From NCBI GenBank assembly GCA_029256725.1, contig JAQSXJ010000034.1, positions 1-64,000 of the forward strand: DNA of 64,000 bases. The letters are read 5' to 3'. The notes beneath the pieces are model-generated. The model did no database searches and was not told the DNA's origin. It saw nothing but the letters and a program-made list of their open reading frames with translations. This DNA is from Anaerocolumna sp. GTDB taxonomy: Bacteria > Bacillota > Clostridia > Lachnospirales > Lachnospiraceae. Positions 53,666 through 62,157 of this stretch are shown one piece after another. The number at the start of each line of letters is the position of its first letter. Positions within the stretch are counted from its first letter, which is position 1. A program made the position numbers and the translations under genes.

Positions 53666-54841
53666 TTACTTCAACTGAGAGGCAGGATCAACTGGAGCTT
53701 CAATCGTACCTGTGATTTCATCTTCAACACCTTCCAGTCTGATAAAACTATTCTTTGCTAAGGTTTCTGCATCAGTATCCTTACGAATTAAACCAAGTTC
53801 TTTCATATCCAGAATATTTCTGGTAAGGGCTGTTTCCACGCCGCTAACAGATGGCAGGTACTTGTAATCAGCAAGGGTTTTCTGATCAACTTCCAGATCA
53901 CCTACCAGCCACTCGTTATCCAGCTGAATTTCAGCAGCAAGGTCTTTGTTCTGGTCAATCCAGATAGAGGCTTTCTGTATAGCTGTTACTACTTTAGCAA
54001 GTTTCTTTGGAAGTTTTTCTATTGTCTCATTTCTTACCCACAAAGAACAGCAATATTCATCCTTTAAAAGCTCAGAGGTGGCAGAGTTAAAAATGGACAC
54101 ACCGTCACCATCACTTACTAAAATGGAAGCCTGAGGATCACCGATTGCAATCGCATCTACTTTACCTTCTTTTAATGCTACAGGAAGGTCTGCTTTGGGA
54201 AATACTACGAACTCTACTTCCATATTACTGCCGGTAGAACCAATTCCTACACTTGCCAGGGCTCTTTGGGCAACAATGTGAGGTGAGGTGGCAAGGTTTT
54301 CAACACCGATTCTCTTTCCCTTTAGTCCTTCCAGACTTGTAATGCCGGAATCCTTTCCTGCCAGAAGCTGGATACAGCCTGTATGTACGCCAAGTACTGT
54401 TTTGGCTTCCAAGCCATTATCAAGAGGAGCTAACATCGCTGCTACCAAACCAAAAGAAACATCTGCCTGTTTGGTAGAAAGCATTTCTACACCACTGGTG
54501 CTGGAAGTTACATAGGTGTAGTCGACTCCTTCTTTTAAGCCTTCTGCTTCAAAGAACTGAAGCTGTTTGGCAATATGGATAGGAATACCGCAAAGACCTG
54601 CGCCATATAGGATCTTAATAACGCCATCTTCTAACTCTTCGCCTGCTGCTGTATTAACAGCTTCCGTTGTGGGAGTTTCTGTAGCACTTTCAGTGGTTGC
54701 TGTTGGAGTAGGTGTGTCTGTAGTTGTTACTGCGGTAACTTCTGTCTCTTTATTCTTCGTTCCACCAGAGCATCCGGTAAGAAACAATGCAGTAACCAAT
54801 AAAAGACTTATAAGTTTCCTTGCCTTTTCTTTCTTTTTCAT
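53666..54841 (-). CDS. Sulfonate/taurine/nitrate-type ABC substrate-binding lipoprotein
   Basis: 391 residues, SsuA/NMT1-like. Lipoprotein signal with lipobox LTGC followed by a Thr-rich linker. The binding domain begins at about residue 70 (IKILYGAGLCGIPIHIAKQL) and contains GLKGKRIGVENLATSPHIVA, typical of the family. It feeds the permease and ATPase upstream in the same operon. The cargo is likely a small organosulfur compound, inferred from cysK, yezD and the nitrogenase-like genes. Confidence 0.88.
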   Translation of the reverse strand: MKKKEKARKLISLLLVTALFLTGCSGGTKNKETEVTAVTTTDTPTPTATTESATETPTTEAVNTAAGEELEDGVIKILYGAGLCGIPIHIAKQLQFFEAEGLKEGVDYTYVTSSTSGVEMLSTKQADVSFGLVAAMLAPLDNGLEAKTVLGVHTGCIQLLAGKDSGITSLEGLKGKRIGVENLATSPHIVAQRALASVGIGSTGSNMEVEFVVFPKADLPVALKEGKVDAIAIGDPQASILVSDGDGVSIFNSATSELLKDEYCCSLWVRNETIEKLPKKLAKVVTAIQKASIWIDQNKDLAAEIQLDNEWLVGDLEVDQKTLADYKYLPSVSGVETALTRNILDMKELGLIRKDTDAETLAKNSFIRLEGVEDEITGTIEAPVDPASQLK

Positions 54842-54915
54842 AAAATCCCTCCGTCATACAATTAATTTTCCATAGATGATAATTTTCTTCATATTTTCAT
54901 ATTCAATTTTCAAAC

Positions 54916-55734
54916 TTATAAATAGAATTCCGGTGTTTGTACTTTGCCGGTAAAATCAAGTATCTGCAGAATTCGGGAGCGAAAATTCAGGAAATCCACG
55001 CTGTTTCTCTGTCTTCCATAGGTTTCATTCCTGCCTATCTCTACATTGATTATCTCCTCTACTTTTGCCGGTCTTGGTGTCATTACAAAGACACGGTCAC
55101 TTAGATATATGGCTTCGTCTACATCATGGGTTACCATCAGCATGGTAGTTCCACGCTCTTTCCAGATACGAAGAATTTCATCCTGCATATTCATTCTGGT
55201 AAAGGCATCCAGAGCTCCTAAAGGTTCATCCAGCAGCAATACCTTGGGATGATTCACCAATGCCCTTGCAAGACTGGCACGCTGGGCCATACCTCCTGAT
55301 AACTGATGGGGATAGGACTTCTCAAACCCTTTAAGTCCCACCAGCCTGATAAATTCTGACACCTCCTCTTTCTGTTCCTTATAAACACCTCTGATTTTCA
55401 GACCATATGCCACATTATCATAAATTGTAAGCCAGGGAAAAAGGGTTGGATCCTGAAATACCAGTCCCCTTTCATAACCGGGTCCGTTAATGGGCTTTCC
55501 ATCCAGAAAAATTTCACCTTCCGTTGGTGGGTTAAGCCCTGCCACCAGTCTTAGAAAAGTTGATTTCCCACAGCCGGAAGGTCCGATAAGACACACGAAT
55601 TCTCCTGGCTTTATCTCCGTATCCAGATTTTTAAGTGCAACGGTTTTGCCTCCGTCGGTGTTTATAAACTCTTTGGAAACATTGATTGCTGTAATATTAC
55701 CAGTTTGTTTTTCAGTACTGAGTTCTGTTACCAT
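54916..55734 (-). CDS. ABC importer ATPase (SsuB/TauB type)
   Basis: 272 residues. Walker A GPSGCGKST, Q-loop FQDPTLFPW, signature LSGGMAQRASLARAL, Walker B VLLLDEPLGALD and MVTHDVDEA, the nitrate/sulfonate/taurine subgroup pattern. Its start overlaps the permease end by 7 bases. Energises uptake by the neighbouring permease and binding protein. Confidence 0.93.
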   Translation of the reverse strand: MVTELSTEKQTGNITAINVSKEFINTDGGKTVALKNLDTEIKPGEFVCLIGPSGCGKSTFLRLVAGLNPPTEGEIFLDGKPINGPGYERGLVFQDPTLFPWLTIYDNVAYGLKIRGVYKEQKEEVSEFIRLVGLKGFEKSYPHQLSGGMAQRASLARALVNHPKVLLLDEPLGALDAFTRMNMQDEILRIWKERGTTMLMVTHDVDEAIYLSDRVFVMTPRPAKVEEIINVEIGRNETYGRQRNSVDFLNFRSRILQILDFTGKVQTPEFYL

Positions 55735-56756
55735 TTAATTACTCCCTTCTGCCATTTCAATAATTTATCCCTTACCTTAAACTGAAGAGTGATAAACAGA
55801 TAACAAAAACCTGCTATTAGAATTAGACCGGCATAAACATTTGGATAAGCAATCATTTCCTTCTGCCAGTTGATATACCAGCCAAGACCTGATTTGACTC
55901 CCATCATTTCAGCCGCCATTAATGCAACAAAAGAACTGCAGGTTGCGTTAAAGAAACCTAAAAAGATAGAGGGCAGGGCATCCGGAATAGCAATGTGGAT
56001 CAAATTCTGAAAGTTACTGGCACCTAAGGTCGATGACACTTCAAAATAGGATTTTTTTGTAGCCTGTATTCCGGAACTTGTTAAAATGGTTATCTGAAAC
56101 CATACACCAAAAGCAATAAGAAATACTGCTGCCCACCTGGGACCTGGAAAAACTATAAGCGCCAGTGGGATCCAGGTAGAGGAGGGAATCGGACCCAAGA
56201 TACGGATAATCGGATAAATCCAATAATTCCACCCCTTGCTCCAACCTACCAATATTCCTGTTACCACACCTAAAACAGTTCCCACCAGCAAGCCTTCTAC
56301 TAATAAGGAGAAGGAACTTATAATACAGGTCAGCAAAAATTCTCTGTCCTCAATATACACATTAAAAACTCTGCTTAAGCTTGGAAAGTATAATTGTGGC
56401 AGCAAATGAGCCTTCACCGTTACCAGGTTTAGAATCGTTATAAAAACACCGACACCACCGACAAACCACCCCTGAGAAGAATATTTTTCGCGAAGTCTGG
56501 CAGAAAATAACGAGAGCAATAAAACAGCTAATGATATGGCCAGGGCTACAAACAGTACGCTTCTTAAATTGGTTAACTCACTATATTTTGCTTCTCTGTG
56601 ATTTGGAATAATAATTTCTGTAATCAGCGCAATTACGAGACCAATGCTTGGTATAACTGTTCGATAATCAAAATGTATTTTATTCGCGGCATTAATCTTC
56701 TCAGATAGTTTTAAGTCCGGAATTATCACATTTGTTTCCTGTAACTCGTCTGACAT
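55728..56756 (-). CDS. ABC importer permease (SsuC/TauC type) with N-terminal membrane extension
   Basis: 342 residues from the ATG at 56756 (GGAGG 5 bases upstream; a TTG four codons earlier overlaps that site). The C-terminal 250 residues are a normal SsuC permease with the coupling loop VSSTLGASNFQNLIHIAIP. About 110 extra N-terminal residues add three membrane segments (near 37-55, 68-88 and 97-115), which standard SsuC/TauC lack. Confidence 0.9.
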   Translation of the reverse strand: MSDELQETNVIIPDLKLSEKINAANKIHFDYRTVIPSIGLVIALITEIIIPNHREAKYSELTNLRSVLFVALAISLAVLLLSLFSARLREKYSSQGWFVGGVGVFITILNLVTVKAHLLPQLYFPSLSRVFNVYIEDREFLLTCIISSFSLLVEGLLVGTVLGVVTGILVGWSKGWNYWIYPIIRILGPIPSSTWIPLALIVFPGPRWAAVFLIAFGVWFQITILTSSGIQATKKSYFEVSSTLGASNFQNLIHIAIPDALPSIFLGFFNATCSSFVALMAAEMMGVKSGLGWYINWQKEMIAYPNVYAGLILIAGFCYLFITLQFKVRDKLLKWQKGVIKW

Positions 56757-56836
56757 AATTTCCTCCAATAATTTGATTCTGCATATCTTTTAGTAAAATA
56801 AATGTAGCTGATTATATGTGAAGCCTCCCCTTGCTT

Positions 56837-57190
56837 TCACCTATAAAACTGATGTTTTTTATAAAATACAATAATTCTCTTAAGTGCCTGATTTATTGCT
56901 CCTTGATTTTGTAGAGGTACGATTCCGTAATGAATCAAAAGCTTTTCTGATTGAACTCCGATTTGTTTGACCAGTATCAGCTGACAATCCTTTAAGGCAT
57001 CTATCTTCTCCCTGATAACTATCTCCTGATGAACACCACAGGACTCCTGATGACCGGTAATTCGGTCTTCTATAAAGTTTATACTATCATCCTCCTGATC
57101 GATTTCCAGAATCTGAAAACGGCTGCATCCACCAAAATGTTCTGTTATATTGCTTCCATCCTTCGTTCCGATTGCAATTCGATATTTCAT
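56837..57190 (-). CDS. NifX/NafY-like dinitrogenase-cofactor-binding domain protein
   Basis: 117 residues, single Nitro_FeMo-Co (PF02579) domain: KYRIAIGTKDGS, TEHFGGCSRFQIL and DCQLILVKQIG. Proteins with this domain bind iron-molybdenum-type cofactors or their precursors during nitrogenase assembly, and others act in Fe-S handling. The ATG at 57190 is preferred; the ribosome binding site is weak (GAAGTGG). It is 18 bases after cysK and in the same run as the nitrogenase-like subunits, so it may carry their cofactor (inference). Confidence 0.85.
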   Translation of the reverse strand: MKYRIAIGTKDGSNITEHFGGCSRFQILEIDQEDDSINFIEDRITGHQESCGVHQEIVIREKIDALKDCQLILVKQIGVQSEKLLIHYGIVPLQNQGAINQALKRIIVFYKKHQFYR

Positions 57191-57208
57191 AAAATCCACT
57201 TCAACTTT

Positions 57209-58183
57209 CTATTCTTGTTTATACCAAATGCGGCTTTTCTCCTCAGGAACCGTATGAAACAGTTCCGTAGAGAGATATCTTTCGCCGGTATCCGGCAATA
57301 TGGCAAGAACTGTCTTCCCTGCATTTTCCGGTCGTTTTGCAACGAAAGCTGCGGCAAAGGCTGCGGCACCGGAGGATATTCCGACTAAAAGTCCTTCTTC
57401 TCTTGCAAGTGCCCTTGCTGTATCGATAGCCTCCTCGTTTCTTACCCGGTAGATTTCATCGATAATTTTTGTATCCAGAACAGAGGGGACGAAGCCTGCG
57501 CCAATGCCCTGTATTTTATGAGGATTCGGATTACCACCCGAGAGAACTGGTGATGCATCCGGCTCCACTGCTATGATCTTTATATCCGGATTCTTTTCTT
57601 TCAGGTAAGCACCCGTTCCGGTTACGGTACCACCGGTACCTACTCCCGCTACCAGAATATCTATTTTGCCGCCGGTAGCCTCCCAGATCTCCGGTCCCGT
57701 TGTAAGCTTATGTATTTTTGGATTCGAGGGATTATCAAACTGTTGTAATATGATACTACCCGGTGTTTGTATATGAAGTTCCTCTGCTTTTCTGATAGCC
57801 CCCTTCATACCAAGGCTTCCCGGCGTCAGTACCAGATTAGCACCCAGTGCTGTCAAAAGCGTTCTGCGTTCAATACTCATAGTATCGGGCATGGTAATTA
57901 TAAGTTTGTATCCCTTGGCTGCTGCTACAAAGGCCAGACCTACCCCCGTATTGCCGCTGGAGGGCTCAATCAGTACGGAATCTTTATGAAGCAGACCTTT
58001 TTCCTCTGCATCGGTTATCATGGAATAAGCAATACGGTCCTTCACGCTGCCTAAGGGATTGAAATATTCCAATTTCAATAACAGATTTGCATCTGCTATT
58101 TTCGCCAGTTTTGAGAAGGCCAGTGGTTTTAATATTGGTGTATCTCCGATCAGATCTGTCAGATTTTCTACAATTCTACTCAT
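57209..58183 (-). CDS. cysK: Cysteine synthase (O-acetylserine sulfhydrylase)
   Basis: 324 residues, PLP enzyme joining sulfide to O-acetylserine. PLP lysine Lys48 in [12 protein letters not shown], substrate loop PSSGNTG, phosphate loop [12 protein letters not shown] and a C-terminal SSGAAAFAA. It starts 15 bases after the NifD-like gene stop, so it is co-transcribed. This placement suggests that the nitrogenase-like enzyme yields sulfide (or a thiol) which CysK fixes. Confidence 0.94.
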   Translation of the reverse strand: MSRIVENLTDLIGDTPILKPLAFSKLAKIADANLLLKLEYFNPLGSVKDRIAYSMITDAEEKGLLHKDSVLIEPSSGNTGVGLAFVAAAKGYKLIITMPDTMSIERRTLLTALGANLVLTPGSLGMKGAIRKAEELHIQTPGSIILQQFDNPSNPKIHKLTTGPEIWEATGGKIDILVAGVGTGGTVTGTGAYLKEKNPDIKIIAVEPDASPVLSGGNPNPHKIQGIGAGFVPSVLDTKIIDEIYRVRNEEAIDTARALAREEGLLVGISSGAAAFAAAFVAKRPENAGKTVLAILPDTGERYLSTELFHTVPEEKSRIWYKQE

Positions 58184-58198
58184 TCTACTTCCCCCTGA

Positions 58199-59737
58199 TT
58201 AATAATTAACCGCTTCCTTTATATTTTCCCTGGGATCCTTCGCATACCAGCTTTCGGCAAGGGGTAAGGACACATTGGCAGAGACATTCTTAACGAAATT
58301 GGTGTTTTTAAGAATCTTAGCTGCTTTTCTCGCTAATTCAAAAGCACCGGAATACCCCATGTAATTAAGGGTCTGGCCAAAGAGCGGGAAGTTAGGGATA
58401 CCAAGCTTGCTCACCCAGCCATTGGCATTTAGATGTCCTACATATAAATCCGGTTTTAATTTCTTTAATAAATTAAGCTCTTCTGCCGGCTGACCTGCAC
58501 CAACCTCTACTAACAGTTCCGGATCCTCCATATCTACAAGGATATCTTCTACGAAACGGTCAACATTATGAGCTTTCACACCTACCAGCTCCATACCTAA
58601 AGAACGGAAAAATTCAGCTGTTGTAAGTATACGGGTCTCACCGCCTCCAACAAAGATCTTCTTACCTGCAAGAGATGCCTTTAACGGTTCCAGTGCTTTC
58701 TTTAATTCTGCGTTCTCAAAAGCAATTAATTTCTCAGCTTCCTCTTCCAAATGAAAATATTCAGCAATCTTTCTCAGCCACTGGTTGGTATTACGGATGC
58801 CAATTGGCAGGGTATCAATTAAATATTCTGTTCCAAAACGTTCCTTTAAATGACCTAAAAGGTAATCGTCATGGGTTGCACAGATACTAACATTCAAGGC
58901 AGCCTCTCCAATATGCGCAAGATCATCAATGGTTGCATGAAGTGGCAAAACCTTTGGTATCAGCCCGATTGCAGTTAACAATCTGGACAATTCTACTTCA
59001 TCACCATTGGAATTGGAGCCAACATTAAAGATATTGACAGTTCGGCTGATACGGTTTTTCTCCTTAATATCTCTTATTTCATCTGCCCCTGGTATGACAC
59101 TGTTTTCTTTTGCAGGAGGGTCAATCAGATGTTTTAACACACCATGATAAGCCGAGTCATAACCGGAAGCTACGTATTTACTTTTAAAGCCCTCGCAATG
59201 AACAGGAACTATTTTCGCTGCTACACGGTCCTTTAATTCTGTTACCAAAGAGTCTATATTGTCTCCAATAATTCCTGGTACACATCCATTGGCTATAACA
59301 ATCGCATCGGGATGATATTCGCTTTCCGCATAAAGCACTGCTTTTCTTAGTTTATCAATACCGCCCTGGACAACATCCAATTCATCCATATTCGTATGAA
59401 GCCATATAAAATCTTCGCTGGCTTTACCTTTAGAAGCTCTCATAGTCTTCCTAAGTCCGCCGCTGCCAACGAAACCGGAGCAACATCCCAAAGGAGAATG
59501 AACTATCATAACTACATTGGTAAAGCTGCTGACGATACCTACAGCAAGAACTAATTGACATCCTCCGCTCTGTGAAAATTTTCTATTCTGAAGCTGCGCA
59601 CAACCTGATTTTATGCCTCCGGATAATTGTCCACAGGAACCACAGAAAGCATGACAGGCACCAATTCGTTCTTCTCTGGTCGGTGGAGCATCTGCTCCTA
59701 GATAATTATAGGTTAAACTGTCCGCATAATTTCCCAT
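58199..59737 (-). CDS. Nitrogenase component-1-like protein, alpha (NifD-like) subunit
   Basis: 512 residues, oxidoreductase/nitrogenase component 1 family. P-cluster cysteine equivalents are Cys60 (SGGC), Cys85/86 (PLGCC) and Cys152 (NGCVPGIIGDN). Cys286 (NVSICATHDD) aligns with the cofactor ligand Cys275 of Azotobacter NifD, and VPVHCEGF matches VPVRCEGF. However, the NifD Gln191/His195 region is VASGYDS here and the His442 region is GQTLNYMGYSG, so the N2-site residues and one cofactor ligand differ. An N-terminal Cys cluster (Cys28, Cys32, Cys35, Cys46) is extra. Probably a two-subunit reductase with the 59836-61170 product; substrate inferred to be organosulfur. Confidence 0.85.
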   Translation of the reverse strand: MGNYADSLTYNYLGADAPPTREERIGACHAFCGSCGQLSGGIKSGCAQLQNRKFSQSGGCQLVLAVGIVSSFTNVVMIVHSPLGCCSGFVGSGGLRKTMRASKGKASEDFIWLHTNMDELDVVQGGIDKLRKAVLYAESEYHPDAIVIANGCVPGIIGDNIDSLVTELKDRVAAKIVPVHCEGFKSKYVASGYDSAYHGVLKHLIDPPAKENSVIPGADEIRDIKEKNRISRTVNIFNVGSNSNGDEVELSRLLTAIGLIPKVLPLHATIDDLAHIGEAALNVSICATHDDYLLGHLKERFGTEYLIDTLPIGIRNTNQWLRKIAEYFHLEEEAEKLIAFENAELKKALEPLKASLAGKKIFVGGGETRILTTAEFFRSLGMELVGVKAHNVDRFVEDILVDMEDPELLVEVGAGQPAEELNLLKKLKPDLYVGHLNANGWVSKLGIPNFPLFGQTLNYMGYSGAFELARKAAKILKNTNFVKNVSANVSLPLAESWYAKDPRENIKEAVNY

Positions 59738-59835
59738 CGATATTCTTTTCCTTTCTTATTATTCATTGATATAGTTATTTAAAGCTATAGATATTGATAA
59801 AACATTAACTTTGTTAATGCTAATAAATGCATTGG

Positions 59836-61170
59836 CTATCTGGCAGCTACCAGTTCACTGATCAAATCTTCAACCAGGGTTAATCCCCCCCTAAAGCCTG
59901 CGTATCCTTTGCTTAGTACGACCCTGTTACTGACCGGGAACGCCACGGATAAGAAACCTGCACCAAGTTTTTCTGCCAAGCCTCTTTCAATTCCACTTCC
60001 TACTACAAAGGCAGGACCAAAAGCATCATAATATTTCTGGTTGTGGTTATATGGCCAGCTGTTACGAACTTCCTTTATCAGTTCACCGGCATTTCGTTCA
60101 AACACCACCTTAGGCCTGGTTTCAGAAGTTAGATTATCAAACTTTTTCTCATATTCTTTCTGGACATCCTCTTCATTTATATCATTAATAGAAGTTATAA
60201 ATGGAATCCAGCCAAGATCATTCGCCAGAAATCTGCTTAAAGGGTAAGCATAATAACTATCTGCTGCTATGACTACATAACGTTGGAAGTCTATATCCGA
60301 ATAGATATCAACTATTCGCTCTAAAAAGGAATAATAATGCTTCTTCTCTTTTTCAATTACAGCTTCTATATGTTCCTTCTCAACACCCAGCACCTCGCCT
60401 ATCTGGTAAAGGAATGCTTCCGTACCAGAGGGTCCAATGGGTAAATCTGCTTTTATATAAGGGGTTTGATGGATTTCTTCGAACAATCGGGCAGACTCTT
60501 CACCTGCCTGACCAGAGAATAATATATTGAGGCTTGCCTTGCCATAACCTCTAATATCTTCAATGGTATCCCCTGTTCCAAAAAAAGTATTTGCCTTAAT
60601 TCCAAGCAAACCTAAGAGCCTTTTAATTTCATCCAGGTTTCCGCGGTAAAATACATCGTGCCCGGGAACCGTTCCAAACAGATTAACTGTTGCCGCTTCT
60701 TTATTCTCAGAGGGTACGATAATATTTTTAATTAAAGTCTTAACCACAGCATCATAACCTTTGAAGGTATTTCCTAAAAATCCAGGTGTACTTGCTCCTA
60801 TTACGTTCCTCTCTTTAAAACGTCTAGCCACACTAACTGCATCATCTCCAATGATCTCCACCTGACATCCGGTTACTACAATAAAAAGATCCGCATCGAG
60901 AATTTCCAATGAGTTCTCAATCTGCTCCTCCAAACGATCTTCTCCTCCAAAAACTATGTTATTCTCGGAGATATTCGTTGTAGGTATCATAGTACCTCCG
61001 CAATATCCAGTTCCTCTATAACCTGATGCCAAATTATAAGTTCCTGACAGTGCTGCTGCACATCCTCCTGCTGCATGGACTATAGGAATTACTCTGTTAA
61101 GACCTGCAATGGTTGTTAATGCGCCTCCCAGAGCACATGAAAATTTTGCGCGTTCAATAAAATCTGCCAA
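59836..61170 (-). CDS. Nitrogenase component-1-like protein, beta (NifK-like) subunit
   Basis: 444 residues from a TTG start (AGGATGG about 7-10 bases upstream); later starts would remove the first conserved cysteine. NifK-type order: Cys12 (FSCALGGALTT), Cys37 (VHAAGGCAAAL), CGGT, NISENNIVFGGEDRL, then Cys102 (VTGCQVEIIGDD), giving three P-cluster-type ligands. The C-terminal Rossmann domains follow (AFVVGSGIERGLAEKLGA). It pairs with the NifD-like subunit 98 bases downstream. An attenuator-like terminator precedes it. It is not a nitrogenase proper, since no Nif structural or cofactor genes accompany it in this window. Confidence 0.85.
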   Translation of the reverse strand: MADFIERAKFSCALGGALTTIAGLNRVIPIVHAAGGCAAALSGTYNLASGYRGTGYCGGTMIPTTNISENNIVFGGEDRLEEQIENSLEILDADLFIVVTGCQVEIIGDDAVSVARRFKERNVIGASTPGFLGNTFKGYDAVVKTLIKNIIVPSENKEAATVNLFGTVPGHDVFYRGNLDEIKRLLGLLGIKANTFFGTGDTIEDIRGYGKASLNILFSGQAGEESARLFEEIHQTPYIKADLPIGPSGTEAFLYQIGEVLGVEKEHIEAVIEKEKKHYYSFLERIVDIYSDIDFQRYVVIAADSYYAYPLSRFLANDLGWIPFITSINDINEEDVQKEYEKKFDNLTSETRPKVVFERNAGELIKEVRNSWPYNHNQKYYDAFGPAFVVGSGIERGLAEKLGAGFLSVAFPVSNRVVLSKGYAGFRGGLTLVEDLISELVAAR

Positions 61171-61217
61171 AATACATCCATCCTTTCTGTTTCAACTTCC
61201 AGTTTAATTTTTGTATC

Positions 61218-61261
61218 AAAAAAAGAGACACATGAACAGTAATATACTGATACATGGTCTC
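61218..61261 (-). terminator. Terminator/attenuator between split-barrel gene and NifK-like gene
   Basis: On the minus strand a long imperfect stem (GAGAC-ATG-CAGTA pairing with TACTG-CATG-GTCTC) runs into seven T. It ends only 47 bases before the NifK-like start, leaving little room for a separate promoter, so read-through or regulated attenuation is likely. Confidence 0.7.
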
Positions 61262-61278
61262 CGGTTTTCCGGTCAACC
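61257..61278 (-). repeat. CCGG element, copy 1
   Basis: GTCTCCGGTTTTCCGGTCAACC (22 bases, plus-strand view) contains two CCGG blocks 4 bases apart, forming a small dyad. It matches copy 2 at 61901-61922 in 18 of 22 positions. Confidence 0.55.
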
Positions 61279-61313
61279 TGGGTAAGAATTTTTATTCTTA
61301 ACAAATCTTTAAA

Positions 61314-61754
61314 TCATAATTGTATAACGGTAATTCTATCCTGCGTATCAGATTCACCAAAATCCAATACTTTTAACTTTTTAGGAACTATTTTATAGAT
61401 ATTATGGGTCTCCTCTAATATTTTAATATTAGGATTTTTGTTCAGAATCACTTCTCTTCCCTTTTCAAATTCTTTGTTGCTGCCTAATAGCTGCGCATCT
61501 CCGTAAATTGTTACATTAAAATATTTTGAAATGAACTGATTATCATGTTGAAACAGAACAGCTATATTATTATTACTATCAATCTGTGTATTCTTATTAC
61601 TGGACTTGGAGGTTGAGAAATATATGGTATAACCTGAAACTCCATAACCGCCTAATATACGAACATCGGGACTCCCTTCCTTATCAACGGTTGCCAGTAC
61701 AATTCTTTGGTTTGCTTTTAAATACTCTTTAATTTTTTCCTCTGATGCGGACAT
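61314..61754 (-). CDS. FMN-binding split-barrel (pyridoxamine 5'-phosphate oxidase-like) protein
   Basis: 146 residues. The PNPOx-like barrel shows NQRIVLATVDKEGSPDVRIL, TIYFSTSKSSNK and NIAVLFQHDN, typical of small flavin-binding proteins, without the full PdxH active site. GGAAGGAG lies 7 bases before the ATG. It heads the run leading to the nitrogenase-like genes and follows yezD. It may supply electrons or flavin chemistry to the reductase; this is inference. Confidence 0.8.
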   Translation of the reverse strand: MSASEEKIKEYLKANQRIVLATVDKEGSPDVRILGGYGVSGYTIYFSTSKSSNKNTQIDSNNNIAVLFQHDNQFISKYFNVTIYGDAQLLGSNKEFEKGREVILNKNPNIKILEETHNIYKIVPKKLKVLDFGESDTQDRITVIQL

Positions 61755-61869
61755 TCTTTTCTCCTTCCTTTTTGTACGGTAATCAATATTAATTGACCTT
61801 GACCTCCTTTCATATATAATTGTCTGGAAAAATTTCAGAACAGGTTATACAGCCATAAAACTTAAAATG

Positions 61870-61903
61870 GGCCTAAGAAAACAATTAATTGCTTCCTTAA
61901 GCC
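61870..61903 (-). other. 17-bp RNA hairpin between yezD and the split-barrel gene
   Basis: As minus-strand RNA, GGCUUAAGGAAGCAAUU pairs with AAUUGUUUUCUUAGGCC at all 17 positions, three of them G-U wobbles that only work in this sense. No U-run follows. It looks like an attenuator or processing hairpin, 26 bases after the yezD stop. Confidence 0.6.
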
Positions 61904-61922
61904 TCCGGCTGTCCGGTCAACT
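61901..61922 (-). repeat. CCGG element, copy 2
   Basis: GCCTCCGGCTGTCCGGTCAACT, just downstream of yezD; 18 of 22 bases match copy 1 at 61257-61278. Both lie directly after a small gene and before the next gene of the cluster. Confidence 0.55.
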
Positions 61923-61928
61923 TAACCC

Positions 61929-62093
61929 TTATTTCATTCTTACTTTCTCATTTTTCTCAATCTGTACAATTTTTCCATCCTGAATTACAACCGTTATAGA
62001 CCCGTATTGAATGGATTCTATAAATTCTACAATTCGTTGAATGTCGTTTTCTCCTACGGCATTTTTCTTAGCAGGTTTCTTTCCACTATCCAC
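61929..62093 (-). CDS. yezD: YezD family (DUF2292) small protein
   Basis: 54 residues, found by translating the gap. After a Lys-rich start it reads IVEFIESIQYGSITVVIQDG followed by KIVQIEKNEKVR, which is the DUF2292/YezD signature nearly end to end. The start is GTG with GGGGTG 5 bases upstream, and a near-consensus promoter lies 65 bases further up. YezD-family genes are typically linked to sulfur-assimilation loci in Firmicutes and other bacteria, supporting a sulfur role for the cluster. Biochemical function is unknown. Confidence 0.85.
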   Translation of the reverse strand: MDSGKKPAKKNAVGENDIQRIVEFIESIQYGSITVVIQDGKIVQIEKNEKVRMK

Positions 62094-62157
62094 TGTTTCA
62101 CCCCTCAGATTGAGTATTCCTACTTATCATATATGAATTATATGTAATGTTTTTGTA

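Noticed and set aside
56837..61170. A classical nitrogen-fixation (nif) cluster
   Set aside because: No nifH, nifB, nifE or nifN is present in the window and N2-site residues are changed in the NifD-like subunit; the neighbours are sulfur genes.
61116..61304. A 62-codon TTG-start frame ahead of the NifK-like gene containing a Cys-Ser-Cys run, looking like a cysteine-sensing leader peptide
   Set aside because: It has no ribosome binding site, runs through the terminator hairpin and far into the NifK-like gene, and real leader peptides are shorter. The CSC codons arise from the hairpin sequence.
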